Below are positions 53,823-64,000 of a DNA stretch of 64,000 nucleotides, piece by piece (position 1 is the first letter of the stretch; every line of letters starts with the position of its first letter). A program made the position numbers and the translations under genes. The notes beneath the pieces are model-generated. The model was not told the DNA's origin, made no database searches, and saw only the letters and a program-made list of their open reading frames with translations. Origin of the DNA: Elymus sibiricus (Eukaryota; Streptophyta; Magnoliopsida; Poales; Poaceae); NCBI GenBank assembly GCA_039707655.1, contig CM077672.1, forward strand, positions 196,764,537 through 196,828,536, written 5' to 3'.

Positions 53823-56598
53823 ATATATCATTTTTTGGGACTAACCTATTAACCTAGTGCCCAGTGCCAGTTGTTGTTTTTTGCTTGTTTTTGCCTTTTC
53901 AGAAAATCATTATCGAAAAGAGTCCAAACAAGAAAAAAACTTTGGATTAATTTTTTCTGGACCAGAAGAGACCCATGAAGCTTCGGGAGAAGACCAGAGG
54001 AGCCACGAGGGAGCGACAAGCTCGGGAGGCGCGCCCTGGGGGGCAGGGCGCGCCCCCCAGGCTTGTGGGCCCCCTAAGCTTGGGGATGCCCAGGGCACCC
54101 CAAGGTAATATTCAAGGAAGACTCAAGCGTCTAAGCTTGGGGATTCCCCGGAAGGCATCCCCTCTTTCGTCTACAATCTATCGGTAACTCACTTGGAGCT
54201 ATATTTTTATTCATCACATGATATGTGTTTTACTTGGAGCATCTTGTGATATAGTTTGTTTGCTTTTGTTTGCTTTTTAGTTTGTCACAATCATCTTTGC
54301 TGAACACACCTTTTTGAGAGGGACACACATTATTCGTGATTTGTTAGAATACTCTATGTGCTTCACTTATATCTTTTGAGCTAGGCAGTTGCTCTAGTGC
54401 TTCACTTATATCTTTTAGAGCACGGCGCTGGTTATATTTTAAAGAAATAGTTGCACTCTCATGCTTCACTTATATCTTTTTGAGAGTCTAATGAATAGCA
54501 ATGGTAATATGCACATGTTATGAATTGGGTCCTAATATGATAGGTATTCAAGAGGGATATAACAAAAACTTTCATGTAGATCACTGGATATGATAAGTTT
54601 GATTCCTTGCAATAGTTTTGCGATATTAAGATGGTAATATGTGGGAGGTTCTAGTAGATAATTTTGGTTTAGTGAGAATATTGGTGTTAAGGTTTGTGAT
54701 TCCCGAAGCATGCATGTATGATCAGTCGTTATGCTAAGAAGTTGGAGCATGATTTATTCTTGATTGTCTACCTTATGAGTGGCGGTCGGAGACGAGCGAT
54801 GGTCTTTTCCTACCAATCTATCCCCCTAGGGGCATGCGTAGTAGTACTTTGCTTCAAGGGCTAATAAACTTTCACAATAAGTATGTGAGTTCTTTATGAC
54901 TAATGTGAGTCCATGGATTATACGCACTCTCACCTTTCCGCAATTCGCTAGCCTCTTTGGTACCGTGCATTGCCCTTTCTCACATCGAGAGTTGGTGCAA
55001 ACTTCACCTGTGCATCCAAACCCCATGATATGATACGCTCTATCACACATAAGCCTCCTTATATCTTCCTCAAAACAGCCACCATACCTACCTATCATGG
55101 CATTTCCATGGCCATTCCGAGATATATTGCCATGCAACTTCCACCGTTCCGTTTTTATGACACAAATCGTCATTGTCATATTGCTTTGCATGATCATATA
55201 GCTGACATAGTATTTGTGGCTCAGCCACCGTTCATCATTTTTTATACATGTTACGCTAGTATCATTGCACATCCTGGTACACCGCCAGAGGCATTCATAT
55301 AGAGTCATATTTTTGTTCTAGTTTCGAGTTGTAATTTTCTTTTGAGTTGTAAGTAAATAGAAGTATGATGATCATCATTATTAGAGCATTGTCCGAGTGA
55401 GGAAATAAAAAAAAGAAAAAAAAGAGGCCAAAAAGAGCCCATGAAAAAAAGAAAAAAAAGAGAAAAAAAATAAAATGAGAGAAAAAGAGAGAATGGGCAG
55501 TGTTACTATCCATTTCCATACTTGTGCTTCAAAGTAGCACCATGTTTTTCATATAGAGAGTCTCCTATTTTGTCACTTTCATATACTAGTTGGAATTTTT
55601 CATTATAGAACTTGGCTTGTATATTCCGATGATGGGTTTCCTCAAATTCCCGAGGTCTTCATGAGCAAGCAAGTTGGATGCACACCCACTTAGTTTTCAT
55701 GTCGAGCTTTCATACACTTATAGATCTTAGTGCATCCGTTGCATGGCAATCCCTACTCCTCGCATTGACATCAATTGATGGACATCTTCATAGCCCGTTG
55801 ATTAGTCACGTCGATGTGAGACTATCTTCTTATTTTTGACTTCCCCTTAATAATCTCTACCACCACATTCTATTCCACCCATAGTGCTATATGCATGGCT
55901 TGCGCTCATGTATTGCGTGGGGGTTGAAAAAGCTGAAGCGCGTTAAAAAGTATGAACCAATTGCTTGGCTAAAACCGGGGTTGTGCATGATAAATCCTTT
56001 GTGTTAAGAAGATTGAGCATGACAAGATTATATGATTTTGTATTGATAACTTTCTTTAGCATTTTTATTTTGAAAGACATGATTGTTTATTAGTGTGCCT
56101 GAGTATTGATGTCTTTATATCAAACTATAGACTATTGCTTTGAATCATTCGGATCTTATTATTCATACCGTAAGAGAGGTTACATGATGAAACATGCTAG
56201 GTAGCATTCCACATCAAAAATTCTGTTTTTATCATTTACCTACTCGAGGACGAGCAGGAATTATGCTTGGGGATGCTTGATACGTCTCCAACGTATCTAT
56301 AATTTTTGATTGTTCCATGCTATTATAGTATCAATCTTGGATGTTTATTATGCAATTATATGCCATTATATATCATATTTTGGGACTAACCTGTTAACCC
56401 AGTGCCCATTGCCAGTTGCTGTTTTTTTGCTTGTTTTTGCCTTTTCAAAAAATCATTATCAAAAAGAGTCCAAACGAGAAAAAACTTTGGATTAATTTTT
56501 TCTGGACCAGAAGAGACCCACGAAGCTTCGGGAGAAGACCAGAGGAGCCACGAGGGAGCGACAAGCTCGGGAGGCGTGCCCTGGGGGGTAGGGCGTGC
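53823..56598 (+). mobile_element. Element F: deleted member of the element 3/4/E family
   Basis: A 5' LTR piece (53823-~54072) lacks the first ~95 bases and everything after the palindrome. It is joined directly to the non-coding 3' module (54073-56277), deleting PBS and ORF. The 3' LTR starts at 56278 and is split at 56598 by element G. There is no TSD. Confidence 0.82.
54826..55308 (-). CDS. Antisense Cys-rich ORF, element F copy (160 residues, longest)
   Basis: The ATG at 55308 gives one uninterrupted frame: MTLYECLWRCTRMCND, VTCIKNDERWLSHKYYVSY, IMQSNMTMTICVIKTERW, KLHGNISRNGHGNAMIG, GGCFEEDIRRLMCDRAYH, CTGEVCTNSRCEKGQC, PKRLANCGKVRVRIIHGLTL and a YYYACP end. Around 14 cysteines and a basic middle. 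No signal peptide or known fold is evident. The stop at 54826 falls in the CCCCCTAGGGGCATG block. Confidence 0.5.
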   Translation of the reverse strand: MTLYECLWRCTRMCNDTSVTCIKNDERWLSHKYYVSYMIMQSNMTMTICVIKTERWKLHGNISRNGHGNAMIGRYGGCFEEDIRRLMCDRAYHIMGFGCTGEVCTNSRCEKGQCTVPKRLANCGKVRVRIIHGLTLVIKNSHTYCESLLALEAKYYYACP

Positions 56599-58132
56599 TG
56601 ATACGTCTTCATCGTATCTATAATTTTTGATTGTTTCATGCCAATATTCTAGAACTTTCATATATTTTTGGCAACATTTTATATTATTTTTGGGACTAAC
56701 ATATTGATCCAGTGCCCAGTGCAAGTTCCTGTTTTCTGCTTGTTTTTTTCTTCACAGAAAATCCATATCAAACGAAGTCCAAACGTGATAAAATTTTACG
56801 GAGAATTATTTTGGAATATATGTGATTTTTGGGAGGTGGAATCAACGCAAACAGAGGCCCACAGCCTCCATAAGGCATCTTGGCGCGGCCTCCCCCACCC
56901 AGCCGCGTGGTGTTGCCTTGTGGGCACACCGTAACTCGGTTGGGGCCCTTCTTCGGCAACAAGGAAGCTTATATCGAGAAAAAAATCCTGTTAAAATTTC
57001 AGCCCGATCAGACTTATGGATCTCCGGATATTTAAGAAATGGTGAAAGGCCAGAAAATGGGAACGCGAAACAGAAGAGAAACACAGAGAGAGAGATCCAA
57101 TCTCGGAGGGGCTCCTGCCCTTCGGGAGCCATGGAGGCCATGGACCAGAGGGGAAACTCTCCTCCCATCTAGGGGGGAGGCCAAGCAAGAAGAAGAAGGA
57201 GGGGGCTCTCTCCCCCTCTCTCCCGGTGGCGCCGGAACACCGCCGGGGCAACCATCGTGACGGCAATCTACACCAACAACTTTGCCGCCGTCAACACCAA
57301 CTCTCTCCCCCTCTATGCATCGGTGTAACACCTCTTCTCCCTGCTGTAATCTCTACTTAAACATGGTGCTTAATGCTATATATTATTATCCAATGATATG
57401 TGGCAATCCTATGATGTTTGAGTAGATTCGTTTTGTCCTACGGGTTAATTGTGGTATGGTGTGATTGATATGATTTTTATGTTGATATGGTGCCATCCTA
57501 TGGTGCCCTCCGTGTCGCGCAAGCATGAGGGATTCCTGCTGTAGGGTTTGCAATACGTTCATAATTCGCTTATAGTGGGCGGCTAGAGTGACAGAAGCTT
57601 ACACCCGAGTAAGGGGATCATTGCGTATGGGAGTAAAGAGGACATTTTACTTAATGCTATGGTTTGGTTTTACCTTAATGATCTTTAGTAGTTGCGGATG
57701 CTTGCTAGATTTCCAATCATAAGTGCATATGATCCAAGTATGGAAAGTATGGTAGCGTATGCCTCTCCCTCATTGCATATAATAATTATCACACATGTCA
57801 TATTCAATTGCCTATGGACAATCTTTCTCTTGTGTTACAAAAGATTTCTACTAAACAACTAACTTTTATTATCTTGAAAATTACTCGTAGTTTTATTCCC
57901 GCAAAGTACTCCTAGTTTTATTCTTGCAAAGTAGTTCTAGCATTACACCTACAAAGTACTTCTAGTTTCATACTTGTTCTAGGTAAAGCAAACGTTAAGT
58001 GTGTGTAGAGTTGTATCGGTGGTCGATAGAATTTGAAGGGAATATTGATTCTACCTTTAGCTCCTCGTTGGGTTCGACACTCTTATTTATTGAGAAAGGC
58101 TACAACTGATCCCCTATACTTGTGGGTTATCA
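56599..58132 (+). repeat. 5' LTR of element G (1534 bp)
   Basis: Runs TGATACGTCTTCATCG...CTTGTGGGTTATCA. Its U3 differs from that of element 4. The last ~25 bases match element 1's LTR end. The palindrome is recognisable but imperfect: ATAAGGCA...GGCGCGGC / GCCGCG...TTGCCTTGTGG (56869-56922). Confidence 0.9.
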
Positions 58133-58143
58133 AGACCTTTTTT

Positions 58144-58161
58144 TGGCGCCGTTACCGGGGA
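58144..58161 (+). other. Primer binding site, tRNA-Asp (element G)
   Basis: TGGCGCCGTTACCGGGGA, one mismatch, 11 bases past the LTR. Confidence 0.9.
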
Positions 58162-58254
58162 GCAATAGCGTGGGGTTGGTTTTCTCGTGTGTGCTTGTTT
58201 TCTTTATCACTAAGTAGTTTTTTTTTTCTTCTAAGTTGTTCTCTATCTTTAGTT

Positions 58255-59592
58255 ATGGATATGGAACACGAAACACCAAAAAAATTAGTTGTACTTGCTA
58301 CTCATGGAGATGGGGAACCTCCTAAAACCCTCGATGCTGGTTATATGGAAAATATTAAATACTACTTTGATAATCCTGATAAATCCCCATTAAACTTGAT
58401 AATGGGAGTTACTTTGGATCAACGGGAATACTTTAGGGATTATCGCTTGTCTCAAAAAGGGAAACACTGATGGGATCAAATTAAAATGTTGCGTTGGTAT
58501 GCTTGGAATTTGTGCTTAAGGTGTGATTATACTTGTTGCACTAGGATGGAGGCTCCACACCTCCCCTTTCAATGTGAATTTAATGATAATGAAACCTTGG
58601 CTTCTTATGCTAATGGTATATATGATTACTATGATGTGGAACAAATAGAAGAATTTATTGCTTTTAAGGGTGCTTATGAAATTGAATCTTTGTTTGAAAA
58701 GTATGAAGATTGTGATGATGCTATTTACAGTTCTAATTTTTTTGCTATACTTAAATATTGCCATGAGAACTATGAATATAATGCCTACATTGATGAATTT
58801 ATTGAGAAAGTCTCTGCTGTCCAAGAAGAGACTAATATTTTGCAGGCTCCTATGGAAGAAGAAATTGATGACACTGTGAGCTCATTAGATGAAAAAGATG
58901 ACGAGGAGAGTGAATAACAAAAGGAGGAAGAGCGGATTAGCTACCTGTGCCCACCTTCTAATGAGAGTAACTCTTCAACTCATACATTGTTTAATTTCCC
59001 TTCGTGCTTACCGAAGGATGAATGCTATGATCCCTTGGATTCGTTTGAAATATCCCTTTTTGATGAAATTGATGATTGCTATGCTTGTGGCCATGATGCC
59101 AATATGAATGATGATTATGGAGATGAACTTGCTATAGTTCCTTATGTTAAGAATGAAATTGTTGCTATTGCACCCACACATGATAGTCCTATTATCTTTT
59201 TGAATTCTCCCAACTACACTATATCGGAGAAGTTTGCGCTTATTAAGGATTATATTGATGGGTTGCGTTTTACTATTACACATGATGATTTTGATGGATA
59301 TAATATGCATGTGCTTGCTGCTCCTAATTGCAATTATTATGAGAGAGGAACTACATCTCCGCCTCTCTATGTTTCCAATACGATAAAATTGCAAGAAACT
59401 GTTTATACTATGCATTGGCCTTTACTTGATGTGCATGAATTGTTCTTTTATGACATGCTGATGCATAGAAAGAGAGTTAGACTTCGTCATTGCATGATAT
59501 ATGTTGCTTTGTGCTCAATACTAAATTATAAATCATTGTTAATTAAAATTGGCTTTGATATACCATGGGATCCAGGTGGATCGATTACTTGA
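58255..59592 (+). pseudogene. Unrecognised ORF in gag position (element G), two in-frame stops
   Basis: From the ATG at 58255 a single frame of 445 positions runs to 59592, broken only by TGA at 58468-58470 and TAA at 58915-58917. It shares with element 4's ORF YRLSQKG, YAWNLC, CEFNDNE, YYDVEQIEEFIAFK, DELAIVPYVKNEIVAIAP and the CNYYERG block. It lacks the double SGFG repeat. The N-terminus differs (MDMEHETPKKLVVLATHGD). Its length is close to element 4's 458 residues. Function unknown. Confidence 0.65.
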
Positions 59593-62558
59593 GCACTGTA
59601 TGCCTAGCTTAATGGCTTTAAAGAAAGCTGCCTGGGAGACAACCCGGAAGTTTTAGAGAGACATTTTATTCTGTTGTGTGCTTTTAAAAAGTTTAAAAAC
59701 AAAAAAAATATAGAGGGGAACCTAAAAACTTTTTCAAAAAGAGAAGCGATTGGAAAGCTATGCATTGAAGAAGTGAGGGTCGACCTTGAACACTTGTGTT
59801 CATGCTCATGGAAACAATGTAGAATTTTTCATGGAAGTTTCTTGCAAAAATAGTTATCCCCTTGTACAAACCCATTGTATTATAAAAATAATGTGCCAAG
59901 ATTTACCTTTAGGATGTTTAAATTGCTTGTTTGGTGTGTGCTGTGAAAAAACAGAACTTTTTGCTGTAGTGCTTGAATTTTGATAATTTACTGGAACGTG
60001 TAAACATTCTAAATTTTTTACACAGTACTTCTATGCAATATTTTTATTTTTTCCTAATTTTTCAGAATTTTTTAAGTTACATAAGTATATGTTTCATTTG
60101 CATCTTTACAGACTGTCCTGTTTTCACAGATTGCTGTTATAGTTTCTTTATTTGCATATGTTTGAAATCTTGTTGAGCCCCATGGACTTGGGAGCCATAG
60201 AATTGTGATAGCATATAGTGGGTGATGTTTTATTATACAATAATGTTACAGCAGGACATGATGGGATTTGATGTTATATGTACTAACCCCTCTAATAAAA
60301 AGTTTGGTTAAGTTTTGTGTGGATGAAGTGTTCGAAGATCGAGGAGGTATCGATATGAGAAGAATAAGGAGAGACAAGAGTTCAAGCTTGGGAATGCCCA
60401 AGGAACCCCAAGTAAATATTCAAGGAGACTCAAGCATCTAAGCTTGGGGGTGCCCCGGAAGGCATCCCATCTTTCTTCGACAATTATCGGTATGTCTCGG
60501 TTTTTGTTTTGTTCACATGATATGCGTAAATTCTTGGAGCGCCGTGTGCTTTTTCTTTTTCTTTTTAATAATGCACCATGCTGGTATGATATAGTCCTTG
60601 GTTGATTTATAGAATGCTTCATGCACTTCACTTATATCTTTTGAGTATGGCTTTATAGAATGCTTCATGTGCTTCACTTATATCATTTGAAGTTTGGATG
60701 CCTGTTTCTCTACATTTGGAAAACTGTTATTTGTAGAATGCTCTTTTGCTTCACTTATATTTATTAGAGTGTGGTCTTTTGTAGAAAGAATTAAACTCTC
60801 ATTCTTCACTTATATCTATTTAGAGAGTCAACAGGAATTGGTCATTCACATGGTTAGTCATAAAATCCTACATAAAACTTGTAGATCACTGAATATGATA
60901 AGTTTGATTCCTTGCAATAGTTTTGCGATATTGAGATGGTAATATGTGGGAGGTACTAGTAGATAATTGTGATTTAGTAAGAATATTTGTGTTAAGGTTT
61001 GTGATTCCCGAAGCATGCACATATGGTCTGTCGTTATGCTAAGAAGTTGGAGCATGATTTATCATTGATTGTCTACCTTATGAGTGGCGGTCGGGGACGA
61101 GCGATGGTCTTTTCCTACCAATCTATCCCCCTAGGGGCATGCGTAGTAGTACTTTGCTTTGAGGGCTAATAAACTTTCGCAATAAGTATGTGAGTTCTTT
61201 ATGACTAATGTGAGTCCATGGATTATACGTACTCTCACCTTTCCACAATTTGCTAGCCTCTTCAGTACCGTGCATTGCCCTTTCTCACATCGAGATTCGG
61301 TGCAAACTTCGCCGGTGCATCCAAACCCCGTGATATGATACGCTCTATCACACATAAGCCTCCTTATATCTTCCTCAAAACAGCCACCATACCTACCTAT
61401 CATGGCATTTCCATAGCCATTCCGAGATATATTGCCATGCAACTTCCATCATCATCATATACATGACTTGAGCATTCATTGTCATATTGCTTTGCATGAT
61501 CGTAAGATAGCTAGCATGATATTTTCATGGCTTGTCCGTTTTTTGATATCTTTGCTACGCTAGATCATTGCACATCCGGTACACTGCCAGAGGCATTCAT
61601 ATAGAGTCATCTTGTATAGTTTTTATAGAGTTGTAAGTAAATAAAAGTGTGATGATCATCATTATTAGAGCATTGTCCCAGTGAGGAAAGAATGGTGGAG
61701 ACTAATGAGTCCTCGAAAAAGTGGGGATGAGGTCCATGAGACTGTTCTAAAAAAATGAAATGAGAGAAAAAGAGAGAAGGGGCAATGCTACTATCCTTTA
61801 CCACACTTGTGCTTCACAGTAGCACCATGTTTTTCATATAGAGTCTCCTATGTTGTCCCTTTCATATACTAGTGGGAATTTTTCATTATAGAACTTGGCT
61901 TGTATATTCCGATGATGGGCTTCCTCAAATGCCCGAGGTCTTCATGAGCAAGCAAGTTGGATGCACACCCACTTAGTTTTCAGTTTGAGCTTTCATACAC
62001 TTATAGCTCTTAGTGCATCCGTTGCATGGCAATCCCTACTCCTCGCATTGATATCGATTGATGGGCGTCTCCATAGCCCGTTGATCCACCTAGTTGGTGC
62101 GAGACTTTCTCCCTTTTTGACTTCTCCTTATTAATCTCTACCATTATACTCTATTCCACCCATAGTGCTATATCCATGGCTTGCACTCATGTATTGTGTG
62201 GGGTTGAAAAAGCTGAAGCGTGTTAAAAAGTATGAACAAATTGCTCGGCCTGTCATCGGGGTAGTGTATGATAAATACTTTATGTTAAGAAGATGGAGCA
62301 TGACAGGATTATATGATTTTGTAGGGATAACTTTCTTTAGCATTTTTATTTTGAAAGACATGATTGTTTGTTGGTATGCCTGAGTATTGATGTCTTTATA
62401 TCAAATTATAGACTATTTCTTTGAATCACTCATGTCTTAATATTCATGTCATGATTAGATTACATGATCAAGATTATGCTAGGTAGCATTCCACATCCAA
62501 AATTATCTTTTTGTCATTTACCTACTCGAGGACGAGTAGGAATTAAGCTTGGGGATGC
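59593..62558 (+). other. 3' module of element G
   Basis: It holds CTGGGAGACAACCCGG near 59630, PPT-like TCAAGCTTGGGAATGCC and TAAGCTTGGGGGTGCC at ~60383 and ~60439 with a GGCATCCC partner, four or more CTTCACTTATATC copies (60625-60830), a shortened antisense ORF (61131-61442), the short sense ORF (62165-62383, here with an in-frame ATG at 62190) and the PPT before 62559. The 59700-60350 part is divergent from elements 3 and 4. Confidence 0.72.
61131..61442 (-). pseudogene. Antisense Cys-rich ORF, element G copy (C-terminal 103 residues)
   Basis: Reads HGNISRNGYGNAMIGRYGG through CTGEVCTESRCEKGQC to YYYACP. The sequence that would encode the first ~55 residues (61443-61610) has diverged and is not open in frame. 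Confidence 0.45.
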
Positions 62559-64000
62559 TAATACGTCTCCATCGTATCTATAATTTTTGATTGTTTCATG
62601 CCAATATTCTACAACTTTCATATATTTTTGGCAACATTTTATATTATTTTTGGGACTAACATATTGATCCAGTGCCCAGTGCCAGTTCCTGTTTTCTGCT
62701 TGTTTTTTGTTTCACAGAAAATCCATATCAAACGAAGTCCAAACGCGATAAAAGTTTACGGAGAATTATTTTGGAATATATGTGATTTTTGGGAGGTGGA
62801 ATCAACGCAAACGGAGGCCCACAGCCTCCACAAGGCATCTTGGCATGGCCTCCCCCCAGTCGCGTGGTGTTACCTTGTGGGCACACCGTAAGTCAGTTGG
62901 GGCCCTTCTTCAGCTACAAGGAAGCTTATATAGAGAAAAAAATCATGTTAAAAATTCAGCTCGATCGGAGTTACGAATCTCTGGATATTTAAGAAACGGT
63001 GAAAGGCCAGAAAACGGGAACACGAAACAGAAGAGAAACAGAGAGAGAGATCCAATCTCGGAGGGGCTCCTGCCCTTCGGGAGCCATGGAGGCCATGGAC
63101 CAGAGGGGAAACTCTCCTCCCATCTAGGGGGGAGGCCAAGCAAGAAGAAGAAGGAGGGGGTCTCTCTCCCCCTCTCTCCCGGTGGCACCGGAACGCCGCC
63201 GGGGAAACCATCGTGACATCAATCTACACCAACGACTTCGCCGCCGTCAACACCAACTCTCTCCCCCTCTATGCATCGGTGTAACACCTCTTCTCCCCGC
63301 TATAATCTCTACTTAAACATGGTGCTTAATGCTATATATTATTATCCAATGATATGTGGCAATCCTATGATGTTTGAGTAGATTCGTTTTGTCCTACGGG
63401 TTAATTGTGGTATGGTGTGATTGATATGAGTTTTATGTTGATATGGTGCTATCCTATGGTGCCCTCCGTGTCGCGCAAGTGTGAGGGATTCCCGCTGTAG
63501 GGTTTGCAATACGTTCATAATTCGCTTATAGTGGGCGGCTAGAGTGACTGAAGCTTACACACGAGTAAGGGGGTTGTTGCGTATGGGAGTAAAGAGGACT
63601 TTTTACTTAATGCTATGGTTGGGTTTTACCTTAATGATCTTTAGTAGTTGCGGATGCTTGCTAGATTTCCAATCATAAGTGCATATGATCCAAGTACGGA
63701 AGGTATGTTAGCGTATGCCTCTCCCTCATTGCATATAATAATTATCACACATGTCATATTCAATTGCCTATGGACAATCTTTCTCTTGTGTTACAAAAGC
63801 TTTCTACTAAACAACTAACTTTTATTATCTTGCAAATTACTCGTAGTTTTATTCCCGCAAAGTACTCCTAGTTTTATTCTTGCAAAGTAGTTCTAGCATT
63901 ACACCTACAAAGTACTTCTAGTTTCATACTTGTTCTAGGTAAAGCAAACGTTAAGTGTGCGTAGAGTTGTATCGGTGGTTGATAGAACTTGAAGGGAATA
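62559..64000 (+). repeat. 3' LTR of element G (cut by window end)
   Basis: The first 1442 bases are collinear with 56599-58040 with scattered substitutions and small indels. The TG start has become TA. Confidence 0.92.

Larger units (their letters stand above)
56599..64000 (+). mobile_element. Element G: non-autonomous element with a different LTR type, 3' end outside the window
   Basis: 5' LTR 56599-58132, PBS 58144-58161, ORF 58255-59592 with two in-frame stops, 3' module 59593-62558, 3' LTR from 62559 (TG mutated to TA). It sits in the U3 palindrome of element F's 3' LTR. From the 5' LTR length, the 3' LTR should end ~90 bases past the window. Confidence 0.9.

Overview
The window looks like repeat-rich intergenic DNA from a large grass genome, most likely a Triticeae species (wheat, Aegilops, barley or rye). 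The evidence is a pile of nested LTR retrotransposons with TG...CA ends and 5-bp target-site duplications (TSDs), Gypsy/Athila-type elements primed from tRNA-Asp, a Copia element primed from initiator tRNA-Met, a long solo LTR of the LARD type, and a MITE. No rRNA, tRNA, CRISPR array or clear housekeeping gene was seen. The genus is inferred from repeat style, not from a database match.

Layout. 1-2538 is the 5' part of a minus-strand Gypsy element (gag plus LTR) that interrupts the first exon of an unknown acidic protein. 2539-13334 is the only gene-like stretch: that broken exon (minus), a ~500-bp tandem array, an Ala/Glu-rich ORF (plus), a three-exon zf-GRF gene (plus), and a tail rich in GTGTGA-type motifs. 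The whole may be a DNA-transposon-like segment carrying genes. It has been hit by a truncated Gypsy element (3139-5894), a solo LTR (6465-8108) and a solo LTR inside an intron (10520-11855).

13335-13688 is a Gypsy gag scrap that received a Copia element ('Copia A', from 13689). Copia A was then split by two full non-autonomous Gypsy-type elements (element 3, 14015-21036, minus; element 4, 22227-29789, plus), by a solo Copia LTR (29847-31155), and by gag-pro element C (from 34413). C received a Mutator-type MITE in its LTR, element D (37166-45343, minus) and element E (45601-52332, minus) in its gag. D in turn holds a 4.3-kb solo LTR, H (38700-42992). C is cut off at 53822 and joined by microhomology to a deleted element F (53823-56598), whose 3' LTR holds element G (56599 to beyond the window).

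Elements 3, 4, E, F and G share a ~2.2-2.8-kb non-coding 3' module. It contains a PPT-like hairpin, short tandem repeats and a Cys-rich ORF read antisense to the element. Elements 3, 4 and G also share an unrecognised sense ORF where gag normally lies. None has reverse transcriptase or integrase. They would depend on partners; element 2 and element 1 carry LTRs resembling theirs and keep gag or protease sequence. The best leads are the shared internal module found under two different LTR types, the antisense ORF, and a palindrome upstream of the TATA box whose arms change but stay complementary between LTR families.
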